Origin: Mesostigma viride | Lineage: Eukaryota > Streptophyta > Mesostigmatophyceae > Mesostigmatales > Mesostigmataceae | Reading direction: 5' to 3' | DNA: 64,000 bases | NCBI GenBank assembly: GCA_009746045.1 | Contig: RPFO01000288.1 | Location: 1,416,911-1,480,910 of the forward strand | In this document: positions 18,878 through 29,653 of the stretch, in pieces | Numbering within the stretch: the first letter of the stretch is position 1 | How the letters are laid out: each line of letters opens with the position of its first letter | Made by a program: the position numbers and the translations under genes | The notes under the pieces: generated by a model | The model's input: the letters and a program-made list of their open reading frames with translations, nothing else | Told to the model about the DNA's origin: nothing | Database searches by the model: none

Positions 18878-20194
18878 CTAGCGTCCGCCGCTAGTGGCAC
18901 GTCGCTGCGACAGGACTTCAGTGAGAACCCTACGCCCCGCGTGGGTCATTTGCGAAGTCATCATCCCGGGGTGCGAACACAGGTCACACTCGAAGGCCAC
19001 TTGGTAGGGGGACACCTTCTGCCGACCCAGCCTGGACAGCTCCACCCACGACCCTCTGGGCCACAGGGACAGGAACCCAGCGAGGTACTGGGGATGGGTG
19101 AATAGGAGTGTCAGCGCCGACCGATCCACCACCCCACAACGGTGCTCTCGAACAAAGTGCACCCCCATCATGAAAACCTCCATACGCACGTGATCATCGT
19201 TGATCGACACCGTCCGGGCCCCTACAATATCGGGCGCCACCAGATTAAGAAAGACACGCCCCTCCGCTGGAGCCACCTTGGGAGGCGTCACCACGTGCCC
19301 CACCCCGTCGACCTGATATCGCCAATCCCACAAGTCTTCGGACCCGAACCGCACAGTATGCCCCACCGCAAGGGGAAAACGAGGGTCGTCGGGTTGCGGC
19401 AGGGGCAGGGGAACCCGGGGCAGAAAGGTGATCTCTACCTGTTCCCAGTAAGCCCCGCGATCCACAGCGAACCAAGGACCCGCTTGAAACACCAGAGGAG
19501 CGGGTAGGTGCGTACCCGGGGGAACCTGAAAAGCCGGAGGTCCCTCGAATGTCACACACAGCTTCTCCGTGCGAGGTCCTGGCCCACCATGTCTCACCGC
19601 TCTGCCCGGTACCGGCCGTATGAAGTCCCCCAATGACCACTCCTCGTGAGATGACCCAGGAGCTCTGGAAGCCGCATCATAGCCCACTGAGGTGGCTGCA
19701 GAATGATCGCCTTGACGACCGTGCTGGACCATCAGGCGCTGTATCAGGTCCTGTCCTGATTGTACCGCAGCTACGAGCGCTTCCAAGCGCATCACGGGCT
19801 CCGCTGGTACCAGAATGTCCGTTCCGCTGGGGCCCTCCGCGACCCGAGGTAGAGTCTCTGCCATGGTGTGTAGGCACGGTTCCTCCGCAGAAGGGTGCGA
19901 GGGTCGGCCCGACGAAGTGGGCCGGGTGTGTCCCTCCGCAGGACGTGGCATTGATGAGCCGGCTGGTGCAGGCCGGGGACGTGGTTCCAGGGAGACTAGG
20001 AAGGTAGGCTCCGGTGGTTCCAAGGAGACAAGGAAGGTAGGCTCCTCTTGGCCCGCATCCGTCGGAGGACCTGAGGGGGCCACAACCGGGGGCTCGCCCC
20101 CGGCCGGCTGTTCTGTCCTATAGCCGGAGCAGCTCCCGTCGTATCCGACCGCGGTCGCCGAGACTCTCGCTCCAATTCCACCGCCGACCCCCAC
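18878..20194 (-). CDS. Extra 3' ORF of the chromovirus, C-terminal part, unknown function
   Basis: A 438-codon frame that appears to continue the 19996-21384 frame after a frameshift in the 199-bp overlap. It has a Pro-rich N-terminal half with a duplicated EPTFLVSLEP motif. The C-terminal half looks like a folded domain (ITFLPRVPLPLPQP, VGHTVRFGSEDLWDWRYQVDG, MEVFMMGVHFVREH, ECDLCSHPGMM). No transmembrane segment or signal peptide is obvious, so an envelope protein is not supported. I do not recognise the family. It ends about 220 bp before the LTR, the position of env or additional ORFs in other Ty3/gypsy elements. Confidence 0.6.
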   Translation of the reverse strand: MGVGGGIGARVSATAVGYDGSCSGYRTEQPAGGEPPVVAPSGPPTDAGQEEPTFLVSLEPPEPTFLVSLEPRPRPAPAGSSMPRPAEGHTRPTSSGRPSHPSAEEPCLHTMAETLPRVAEGPSGTDILVPAEPVMRLEALVAAVQSGQDLIQRLMVQHGRQGDHSAATSVGYDAASRAPGSSHEEWSLGDFIRPVPGRAVRHGGPGPRTEKLCVTFEGPPAFQVPPGTHLPAPLVFQAGPWFAVDRGAYWEQVEITFLPRVPLPLPQPDDPRFPLAVGHTVRFGSEDLWDWRYQVDGVGHVVTPPKVAPAEGRVFLNLVAPDIVGARTVSINDDHVRMEVFMMGVHFVREHRCGVVDRSALTLLFTHPQYLAGFLSLWPRGSWVELSRLGRQKVSPYQVAFECDLCSHPGMMTSQMTHAGRRVLTEVLSQRRATSGGR

Positions 20195-21384
20195 GTGCGC
20201 TCCCAGTGACGATCAACCGGGCGACGAGGTGGTGGTGACGCTCGGCGAGCAGTGCGTACCTCCGTTCCCGAGTCCGAACGGGAACGCGAGCGCGAGGACG
20301 GTGAGGGCGAGCGCCGACGTGCAGGTCGTTCCGGAGCACGCCGAGAAGCTGGTTGACTGCCCCCGCCCCAACCCGTGGACCGCGGGCGAGACTCGCGCCC
20401 AGGTGGGCGCCCCCAGCCCGTCGCCGGCGGCGGCGCCTCGAAACGCGTCACAGGACGATGTCCTGCGCCGCCCTCCAAGGAGCCCCCAGAAGGTGGATCC
20501 CTTGGAGGAGGACGAGGAAGAGGACGTGGAGGGTAGTCATCAGAATCGGAGTCGTCACCCTCGCTCCCATCATTCTGGTCTTCGTCATCCATTGTCACGA
20601 TGCGATCCAGGGCCTGCCGTAACGAATACTGACCCGCGCGCATACACTTCTCGCCCCGCAACGCCCCTTCCAACGGGAGGTATCGAGGAAAGTAGTTCTC
20701 CAGATGCTTCCGCACCTCGGGTGGAATTAGGAGGAGCAACAGCCGTGGAAATGCCAGACCTGCATCCAACGTGTTCATGCACGCATGACACAGGCACTCC
20801 CGCTCATGGGTTTCCCAGTCGATACCGACCACCACGCCGTCTCTCTCGGCGGTGCGGGTCTCGATCTTGAACCCCACATTTCTTCGCACGAACCGTCGAA
20901 AATCCTCCAGCTTAGCGGGGCCAACCAGCGCCAGAATGGAATCGGCGCGGAGATCTGACGGCATCTGGTTACGGCGCCGACGACGCCGCTCCACCAAGTC
21001 ACCCTCCCGACCATAGTTGCGCACGAACACTCGGGGGTTAAATGTCTCCTCATTCAGCTCCTTCACTAGCTGCATCGTGCGCGCGTCCGGTGCTCCGGGT
21101 CTGGACGACGTCTCGTGCCGGCCACCACCTCCCGAGCCTCCGGCCCTTAAAGCACCCCCTCGGACTGCAGGCTCTCCGCGAGCTGTCTGCATCCTGTCAT
21201 CCTGTTCTGGTAGAGGGGCCTCCGGGTAATCTGACGTGTCCATGTCCACCAGATCTTCCTCACTCGAATCCCCGTCTACTACCCGGATTCCTGCCTCTAC
21301 GGCCTCCGCGGCGCTGACGGAAGTCTGGCCCTTGGGAGGCGCCTCCGCGGCGTCCCCCTGCACGGCCCACACACCACAAGCCAA
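19996..21384 (-). CDS. Extra 3' ORF of the chromovirus, N-terminal part, unknown function
   Basis: The frame is open from 21384 with a TTG; the first ATG is at 21243. It follows the integrase stop (21466) by about 80 bases and lies in another frame. An acidic start leads into a conserved-looking central domain (LVKELNEETFNPRVFVRNYG, ILALVGPAKLEDFRRFVRRN, a C-x2-C pair in ECLCHACMNTLDAG). Next comes an acidic stretch (DDEDQNDGSEGDDSDSDD) and a long Arg/Ser/Pro-rich, SR-like disordered region. There is no match to Gag, Pol or Env motifs I know. With the downstream frame the product would be about 800 residues. The late ATG suggests expression from a spliced or fused message. Confidence 0.6.
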   Translation of the reverse strand: MACGVWAVQGDAAEAPPKGQTSVSAAEAVEAGIRVVDGDSSEEDLVDMDTSDYPEAPLPEQDDRMQTARGEPAVRGGALRAGGSGGGGRHETSSRPGAPDARTMQLVKELNEETFNPRVFVRNYGREGDLVERRRRRRNQMPSDLRADSILALVGPAKLEDFRRFVRRNVGFKIETRTAERDGVVVGIDWETHERECLCHACMNTLDAGLAFPRLLLLLIPPEVRKHLENYFPRYLPLEGALRGEKCMRAGQYSLRQALDRIVTMDDEDQNDGSEGDDSDSDDYPPRPLPRPPPRDPPSGGSLEGGAGHRPVTRFEAPPPATGWGRPPGRESRPRSTGWGGGSQPASRRAPERPARRRSPSPSSRSRSRSDSGTEVRTARRASPPPRRPVDRHWERTWGSAVELERESRRPRSDTTGAAPAIGQNSRPGASPRLWPPQVLRRMRAKRSLPSLSPWNHRSLPS

Positions 21385-21465
21385 GGCGTTAGTCGGCGTG
21401 TACCTAGTACCCGGCTCACCTCACTCTCACCCTACACCGTACACCGTTATACCGCATGTGGCCTA

Positions 21466-23095
21466 TTAATGCAATTGGTGTGTCTTCTTGTACGCTTCCA
21501 GTAAGCGGGCGCAACCCGCTAACTCAGTAGAAGTGCGCCAGGAGTCCTCAGACTCATGCTGCGCGAATCGCCATCGCACACGGTACTGTCGCTGGATCCC
21601 CCGACCTCGTTTGACATCCCGGTGTCCCACGATCGCTGCCACCTCATCCTCCTGTTCCCCCGTGTCCGGATTGAACTCCAACGGGGCCGGGGGATTGACC
21701 CGACCCTGAATGGTGTTCTGGTGGTACAACTTGAGCTGGTCACGATGGAAACGGTTGGACGTGAGGTTCCAAGACACTGGGACGTCCACCTGGAACATGA
21801 CGTCGTCAAACTTGGTGAGAACCTTGTAGGGGCCCAGGAACATGGGACGAAGCTTAGTCTTCAGCTCCTTCTCCACCTTGTGTGAGAATCGTCCGATCTG
21901 TGGACCCTCCACCAGGACCCAATCGCCCACCTCAATGGACGGCGCCCGGTTATCCCGCTTGCCGGCTGTCCTCTCCAGATACCGCTCGGCCGCGGCGCGG
22001 TAGCCCTGGACTGCACTGTTATGAGCCTGGTGCATCCGCTGCAGCAAGCGATCAACCCCCTGGCGTGTGTCCAGCTTGACCTGATCCTCTCCCAGTCCGG
22101 GGCTCATAAGCAAGTCGGGAGGCGTGAGAGGGTGCCTGCCCGAGTTGAGGAAAAAGGGGGTAAATCCGTGGGCGGCCTGGGGGGCATTGTTCAGGGAGAA
22201 CTCTACCAAGCCCAGAAGTTCCTCCCAATTGCTGCCCACCGCGTCGGTGTAGTGTCGCATGGTCTCTTGCACTGTGCGGTTCAACCGCTCCACCAGATGT
22301 GACGACGAACTGTGGTAGGCCGTGCCCAGCGACACCTTGGTGCCCAGCCGTTCGAAAAACTCCTGCCAGAATTTGGCCGTGAAGAGCTTGTCGCGGTCGG
22401 AGATGAACTGTCGGCTGAGCCCGTGGAACCGGAACACGTGCGTCAGGTATATCTGGGCGCACTCCTCCGCAGTGAGGTCGGCCGGACACGGGGCCAAGTG
22501 ACACATGCGCGTCAGGCGGTCCACGAACACCAGGACCATGCTGTTGCCGCTCTTCGCCTTCTTGAACGGGCCGATGAAGTCCATCATGATAGAATCCCAA
22601 GGACCCATCGGATCAGGTAACGTCTTGGGAACGGCTTGCGAGCCCGTGTTCCTGGACTTCATGATCTGGCACGAGGGGCACTGGCGCACATATGTCTCAA
22701 TATACTCCTTCATCCCTGGCCAGTAGAAATGTTTGCGGGCCCGAGGATAAAGACGGTGGCTTCCTTGATGTCCGCCTAGAAGCGAATCGTGGAGCTCGTG
22801 AAGCAAGGCGGCCCTACAAAGCTCCGGGACATACAGCCGCCATTCCTCCGGCTGGACACTCACAAACAGGCGTCCATCCTGAAACTTGCAAGGGTAGGCA
22901 CCCATATGCTGGGGATGCGCCCGGATGGCTTCAAGCGCCGCTTCCTCCGTGACCGTGAAACGACTGATCATCGTCTCCAGGTCCGACGTGACTGTGAACG
23001 CGTCCGCGGCCGGGTCTGTCTCCGCGCTCGCCTGGTTGACGAATTCGGAGAAGACTGTGGGCGGGCCGATCGGCTGGAGCTGAAAAATTCCCTGG
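21466..23095 (-). CDS. Chromovirus integrase with C-terminal chromodomain (pol, 3' half)
   Basis: The open frame runs from the LARD-A2 insertion point (23095) to a stop at 21466; the ATG at 22971 is internal to pol. Counting from it, a zinc-binding HHCC domain spans about 61-101 (HDSLLGGH, then CPSC). The DDE core has D131 (MMDFIG), D192 (ISDRD) and E228 (VERLNRT) with D35E spacing. The usual DGQTE context of the glutamate is replaced by SSSSHLVE. A GPY/F-type region (LGPYKVLTKF) precedes a chromodomain at about 425-490 (EVAAIVGHRDVK, YRVRWRF, SEDSW), which lacks the first cage aromatic. Integrase inserts the cDNA, and chromodomains steer chromoviruses to chromatin. Confidence 0.93.
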
Positions 23096-23826
23096 TGTAA
23101 CAGTATTTTCTGACAGTGTGTATACTGTTACATCCAAGTGGACGCGAACTTGTAGTTCAGCGTTCAGTGTAAATGGCCGAGTCCTTTGTACGGCCAAAGT
23201 GTTATGATTCCTGGCCTGACTTGACTTTTTGGGACTTATATGCGGCGTGCCCTTTTGATGGTCCTTTGTGTTGGGCCCTGGACGGTACGGGACAGTACCT
23301 TGGAATCTATGTGTAATCTGACTGATGTCAGTTAGTATCTTTCGTAAGTTAGGGGTGTAAAGCATACAGAGAGAGAACCTTACCGGTTCATCTGTGTTCT
23401 GATTGGCTGAGACCTGTAGGATTGCGTTGGACTCCTCTGTGTCGGCGGGGACATAAGCTTTGCCTGTTTGTCACCATAGCCATCAGGCGGATACCCCCAA
23501 TTATGTGAAGTTATTTCTAATAACCAAACATGCTCACTTCAGGCCCTGTTATTGGACAGCCATATCCGATAGACAGGAAGTCTTGTGTCTGTATGAACAA
23601 GCAGAGAGACGCCCGACCAAAAGGGGACCACCGCTCTCTATCGCGTAAGTACCGTCTCGTAGGAGAGGCCTCTAGACGGGAAACGACCACCCTCTACGAT
23701 TCCTGGAGAGTGCTAGAAATCTCCCCTGTCTCTTGGGGTTTGATAAGTCCGTTCTGTCTTTAATGACAGGAGGTAAAAAGATCTGTGCATTTAGTGGAGC
23801 AGAGACCACCATTTTATTCTGTTACA
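23096..23826 (+). repeat. 5' LTR of LARD-A2
   Basis: 731 bp, TGTAACAG...CTGTTACA. The first 37 bp form a hairpin (arms TGTAACAGTAT/ATACTGTTACA). Confidence 0.93.
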
Positions 23827-23827
23827 T

Positions 23828-23840
23828 TGGTAATCGGAGG
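23828..23840 (+). promoter_or_regulatory. Primer-binding-like site of LARD-A2
   Basis: TGGTAATCGGAGG, one base after the LTR. TGG at the start fits the CCA end of a tRNA. The chromovirus has TGGTTATCGGAGG with the same one-base spacer, 12 of 13 identical. I cannot name the tRNA. Confidence 0.6.
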
Positions 23841-26800
23841 TTTGACCTCTGAACAGACTTATCAAAGCATGGGACGAGTTTCCGTGTACTGACTCTTTCA
23901 GTATACATCAACCATTTCCGCCTACCAACGTTTTTTCTACCGAGGGAAGAACAAGAACGATAGCATTCGTCCTGGTTGAGACATTTAGAAGAAAGCTTTC
24001 TATCTAGCTCAGCGGCCAGTCACTTGGCGGTTTCACCAACCCTGCTGAACTGTATAGAGTGCATTCTTCACTGGGCAGCGAATTTCTTTTTGCAGTCTGT
24101 GTTGCGGAATAGGCTATGCGTCTGGCATGGGACGTTCGCACGAACAAGCCGAGCCAGACCACATTTTCCTGAGCCCAAGCTAACGCACCAGACCAGCCAA
24201 CTCAAGTGATTCTGCTGCTGTCGACTATTCGACAGTGCGTCAATCTGCCCTACCCGCTGAAACGGCAACGAGCTCTACACGACAACAACAATCAGCCGAC
24301 ACAGTGTGGTGGTGGCAACGAGTTCTTCCAGTCGTGACAATGCCTTCTTTTTCAACGACTACATCTGCCAGTTTTAGTGACAACATCTTCATGTTTCGGC
24401 AACAACCTTTCGCTCTAGCGCCGCCGTGTGGCTGTAGCAGCGACTTCTGGTTGTGGCGACAGCGTCGTCTGCTGCAACGGCATCTGCTAGGCCAACATCT
24501 TGAAAAGCAGGTGGGCACCTGGTGATCTCTTTTGGTTGCAGAAGAGATGCCTAGGGGATGAGACATTTTTCTTTCTGTTCACCACCATGATGCTAGAATG
24601 GAGAAGACCCAGTCCTGTAAGCAGTTTGGAGGAAGGTCTTTTCCCTGTTCTAGTCATGGCTTGTAAAAAGGGTGACAGCACCATGTCTCTTAAGGTGTGC
24701 TGTAATACTGCTGACACCTTGACGGTGTTGTGCCTAACACCTGCGTGCCTAGTTAGGGAGTGCTGGCTTCTTCGCCCATAGGGTGGGAGGAGAACAACCT
24801 AGTTGTTCCCATCATTACATTATTCCATGCCTGTGATGCTGTTTTAGCATTGCTGTGTGAGTCTGAGCTTTTAGCACTCACCATAGGCTTGCGTGGAGTA
24901 AATGTTTTGATTGGTGCCTGTCACCGCCCTCTAGTAGTGTATCTGGTACGTTGTAGGGTCTCACCCACCGTAAAAATTTTCTGGGAGGGTGTGGATCTGA
25001 CCAGACACCTTGTGCATGGTTCTGGCACGTACCAGCACACAGCCAGATAGTTAGTAATAGAAAGGCTATCTATTCCAGGATGGTTTTGATAGTCAGTAGT
25101 TTATTTAGAATACAACCAGGACTTGGGTCAGCCAGCATTCAATGTTATTTCTTGGTGCAGGCTGAAACTTGTACCCCTGTCCTGGGTAGTCACGGACACT
25201 TGTATTATCTATGGATGGTGTGCTCTATTGCATCTATGGCTGTAGATGTGATAGAGTACTGCACTCTATTGATAGTATGACGTGCACCTCTTCAGTTGCA
25301 TAGACATCTTGCAGCTGTAGGTAGCTACTGCGGTGCCTCTTTTGAGTGCATGCTTCTGCAGTGCCTCCTTGGGTGCATCCCTGCCATGTTCTCTGGTCTT
25401 GCACACATAGGTGCCTTGATTGCGTGAACTAGCTGTCTTGTTCACTGCTGAGAACATTGTAATGGGCAGTGTCAAGTGTTTCCTTTTCTTCTTTTTTTTT
25501 AATGGAAAGGATGCTTGTCCACTGGGTCCCATAAGGAGTATGGTCATCAAGTTTGCTGCATAGGACGTACTTTACGTCTGCCCTTGATGACTCAGGTTGG
25601 CAATAGTGCCTTTTAGCAATCTGCTGTAGTCATAGTTTTACAGCTGGCTTGTCCTAGGCACGTGGGCTGTTACGTGTTGTCACCCAGTGTCTTGGTCAAG
25701 ACCTGCTGCTTAGGGGAGCCACTAACACTCCCTGTCACCTGATTTAGGCCATACAGTATTATATAGCATTATAGGCCACCTGTTGGGAGAAACAGTTTGT
25801 TTGTCTCCTGACCCTGCCAAGGTTGCCTGTACTGTTTAGTTCTAGTTTTAGGTTGCCTGTTGGGAGAATTTAGTTTGTTTGTCTCCTAACCCTGCCAAGG
25901 CTGCCTGTATTTTCTGTACCAGTTTTGGGCTGCCTGTTGGGAGAAAATAGTTTGCTTCTCTCCTAACCCTGCCAAGGCTGCCTGTAGATTCAAAGTGCCT
26001 AACTCTTGCGTCAGTCACTCAGGTTTACATCTTTCTTGTGGCCATTGGGATGGTGTAGACGTTGTGCTTATCATGGATGACGTCTATACAGTTGCCCCTG
26101 GTTGCCTTATTATGGAAAGATGTACAGTTGGTTGATAGATGCGTGACACTTGTTTTTCAGTCATGAAAGCAGTCACTAGCATGCATCTGTCCCAGTGTTG
26201 GATATACCAGAATCCCCACGTGGTTTTGGTTGTTTGCAGTCTTATAAGAGCTTGCCTGAGGGTAAATGATGTGCCAGTACGCCATGGCTGAGTTTTACTT
26301 ATTTTGCTTTTTCCTCAGTGACCTGGACTTCAATCACTTGGGCTTTCTCTGCATGTAAGCCTTTCTTGTTAGCTGTCTGCTGACAACTGATGAAGTTCAT
26401 ATGGTCAGAAATAGTGGGAGTCATACTTCTCATGTGATTCCCTGTTTTCAAGCTCTCTCTCTCTCCGCGTGCAGTCTGTGACTCCAGTGCACCAGGTATA
26501 CAGACTGTGTGCATACCTAGAGTACTCATCTTCTTCAGTTCTCACTGTTATGAGAGCTTTGAGTATTCGCATGGCCTATGGAGTGGCCGAATGGTGTGCA
26601 TCTTTTGGAGCAGTGGACATCATGAACAGAGTTGCTAGGGTGTGTCAAGGACGTTTTGTGGCTATCATAACAGGGATGCAGACGAGCATTCATTAAGTGT
26701 GGAGTTTACCGGTGACTCTTGTTGCTCTAACTCCTCACTGCTTGTCAATTGCTTGCCTTTGTTATTGATCATTGTCACTGTCCTCTTGACCCCCTTCTGA

Positions 26801-28910
26801 TCTTTCCTTGCTTGCTAATCCTTGTCTTGGGAAGATCTCACCTCTCACCTCTGTTCATTTCTTTGTCTATCTTGCTGCCTCCCATGAGTGGACTTTGTGG
26901 TATCCTCTCATGTCTGTCTGAGAGCCTCTCTCTGATAGAGTTTTAATTGTGTACAACAGTATGCTGGCATCTGTACCCTGAGTGCCTACTCACTCGCCTT
27001 CAGTTGTACATGATGCAAGGGGTCTTGCTACAGCTCTTGAGTATTTCTCTATGCTGACGGACCCTTCCGCCCTTGAGCTGCCCACAGTACAACAGCGTTC
27101 TGGATCGATGGACAATTTTTGTACCTAGGATGGGTTGTGATACTGTTGCTGAGAGTCTTAACCTAGGAGCTGTGAGCTCTCTTTGTGTTGACCTCGTCAG
27201 CCTTACCGCTGCTTGACATCAATCTGCAACCTTATGGCTGTCAAGGATTGATCCATGTTGTGTGGTCTCAAAGGAACATCTTATGGAGGGAGCCTGTCTG
27301 ACCTTGTTGTCTTGTGGGTTTGAGATGCCCTCACCCCTACACCTTGACAGGGTTGGCTGGCCCCATCCCCCTTCCTGTGACTAACCCATGACTGTCCTGT
27401 GACCACGCCGTTGGCAGATTGTTGGCAGTACGCCTGCTGATTGCATCCAGTTAATCAGTGGCAGATTTGGGAACGAGTTTGTCTGCTGGTGGTATCCAGT
27501 TCACCATGCAGAGACAGTACCTCTGTTTGGCCAGTGCCTTCTGGTTGTTTCCAGTTTACCAGAGGCGGCCAACGTTTCCGTAGATCTATGGCAGATGGAC
27601 ATCACTATTTGCCCATGAAACTGATTGGGATTTTCTTCTTTTGTTACCTCATAGATCCCATTCTGTCCTGGTGACCTGTGCCTTCATGGCAGACTTGCTG
27701 TGGTCACCTGAATGAGGGCCTTAAGACATTTTCTGTCTTCCAGTTCTGGGCCTATGGTCTACATGACAATTGTGGTCAGAATGCTTTAAGGTCAACAAGT
27801 TATGCTTCCAGTGGTTGACATCCGGAGTTTTCCTGCTGCATTTTTCCTTCTTGGAGCCGATCCAGTGTTTGACATGCAATCCAGTATGTGGACCTTGGAT
27901 GGAGAATCTGGAGTGGCCAGATTTGCATGGGATGGAAAATCTGGAGTGGCCAGATTTGGATGGGTTGGAGAATCTGGGGTGGCCAGATTTTGGAGATCAG
28001 TTTTCACAACGTGCTTGCACTGATCCAGTTGTGGGAGACCTTGTCTTGGACGCGTGGACTTGGTGCAGCCTACCTACTTTCTATGGATCCAGTTTGGGAT
28101 GTGCAGATATGGCATAGTCTTTGTTGCTAGTGGGATAGGCAGAGAGAATCTGTTATGATGCTTATTGTGATGGGCATGGCGGATTCCATGAGTGAGCCCT
28201 CTCAACACTGTGGTTCCTTATTCTCTGCTTATGTGTCTTTTGAGGCCATACTTGCCTTTCTTTAGAAGACTTTTCCTGTACCAGCATACCCAGTTCCAGT
28301 TGTTTTTCCAATTCCAGATCTGCTTCCAGTTGCTATTTCCAGTTCCAAGTTCCAGTTCCAGTTCCAGTTCCAGTCGTGTTTCCAGACTTTTTCAGTATTA
28401 GCTTTAAGGCGGCTGTTCCTTTCACCTGCCTTGTTTGATACCAGTTGTGATGACGTTGTACTTGGATAGTACTAGGGTATTTTCTCTGTCATGAGTTGCA
28501 GGATGAGCCCAGTACCAGTTCGTCTTTTCTCTGGCTGGAGTCCCAGGAGAAGACAGTAGTTGGTTTTGAGTATATTTTGGGCTTTATTTTGTGTTTTTTC
28601 TGTGTTTTTGAGTTTTGTGGTAGTGTGACAACTTCCTCCCCAGATAGGTTGTGTGTTATGTGTTCAGGCTGTGAGTCTTGCCCATGAACTCAGTCCCCAA
28701 GAGGGTTGATGACGCCTTTGTGGTCGAGACTTAAGGCCTGGAGGGATAACTGGGTCATGCGGCCAGCCTGTGATTTGCAGACCATTTCCTTTGTCCATAG
28801 ACTCAGATCCTTGCAGGGTCAATGATGCCGTGTTGGCGGAGACTTGAGGCCTGTGGGGATGCTGGCAGTCATGCGACTGGTCTGTTTGGCAGAGCTGGTA
28901 GCTCTGTTCT
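23841..28910 (+). other. LARD-A2 internal region, non-coding
   Basis: About 5.1 kb without a supported gene; frames of up to about 115 codons have no motifs and are not conserved as proteins between the two copies. It contains the hairpin repeats (about 25788-25990), the 33-bp units (about 27902-27998) and CCAGTT-rich tracts (near 28290-28380). Confidence 0.7.
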
Positions 28911-28922
28911 TGGGGGGAGGAA
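28911..28922 (+). promoter_or_regulatory. Polypurine tract of LARD-A2
   Basis: TGGGGGGAGGAA directly before the 3' LTR; sets plus orientation. Confidence 0.8.
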
Positions 28923-29653
28923 TGTAACAGTATTTTCTGACAGTGTGTATACTGTTACATCCAAGTGGACGCGAACTTGTAGTTCAGCGTTCAGTGTAAA
29001 TGGCCGAGTCCTTTGTACGGCCAAAGTGTTATGATTCCTGGCCTGACTTGACTTTTTGGGACTTATATGCGGCGTGCCCTTTTGATGGTCCTTTGTGTTG
29101 GGCCCTGGACGGTACGGGACAGTACCTTGGAATCTATGTGTAATCTGACTGATGTCAGTTAGTATCTTTCGTAAGTTAGGGGTGTAAAGCATACAGAGAG
29201 AGAACCTTACCGGTTCATCTGTGTTCTGATTGGCTGAGACCTGTAGGATTGCGTTGGACTCCTCTGTGTCGGCGGGGACATAAGCTTTGCCTGTTTGTCA
29301 CCATAGCCATCAGGCGGATACCCCCAATTATGTGAAGTTATTTCTAATAACCAAACATGCTCACTTCAGGCCCTGTTATTGGACAGCCATATCCGATAGA
29401 CAGGAAGTCTTGTGTCTGTATGAACAAGCAGAGAGACGCCCGACCAAAAGGGGACCACCGCTCTCTATCGCGTAAGTACCGTCTCGTAGGAGAGGCCTCT
29501 AGACGGGAAACGACCACCCTCTACGATTCCTGGAGAGTGCTAGAAATCTCCCCTGTCTCTTGGGGTTTGATAAGTCCGTTCTGTCTTTAATGACAGGAGG
29601 TAAAAAGATCTGTGCATTTAGTGGAGCAGAGACCACCATTTTATTCTGTTACA
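28923..29653 (+). repeat. 3' LTR of LARD-A2
   Basis: 731 bp, apparently identical to 23096-23826. Followed by the TSD CCTGG at 29654-29658. Confidence 0.93.

Larger units (their letters stand above)
23096..29653 (+). mobile_element. LARD-A2, second copy of the non-autonomous LTR element
   Basis: LTRs at 23096-23826 and 28923-29653, both 731 bp and identical wherever I compared them. The TSD CCTGG is at 23091-23095 and 29654-29658, within the chromovirus pol. The internal 5.1 kb has a PBS-like TGGTAATCGGAGG one base after the 5' LTR and a polypurine tract at 28911-28922. It has no recognisable gag or pol. Compared with LARD-A1 it lacks the TIR element, the Copia insertion and about 350 bp. 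It is the youngest insertion of the nest. Confidence 0.93.

Noticed and set aside
18878-20194. Envelope protein in the chromovirus
   Set aside because: Position fits, but no signal peptide, transmembrane helix or cleavage motif is visible.
23841-28910. Degenerate gag or pol in the LARD-A internal region
   Set aside because: No zinc knuckle, RT, protease or integrase motif in any frame, and frames are not conserved between the two copies.
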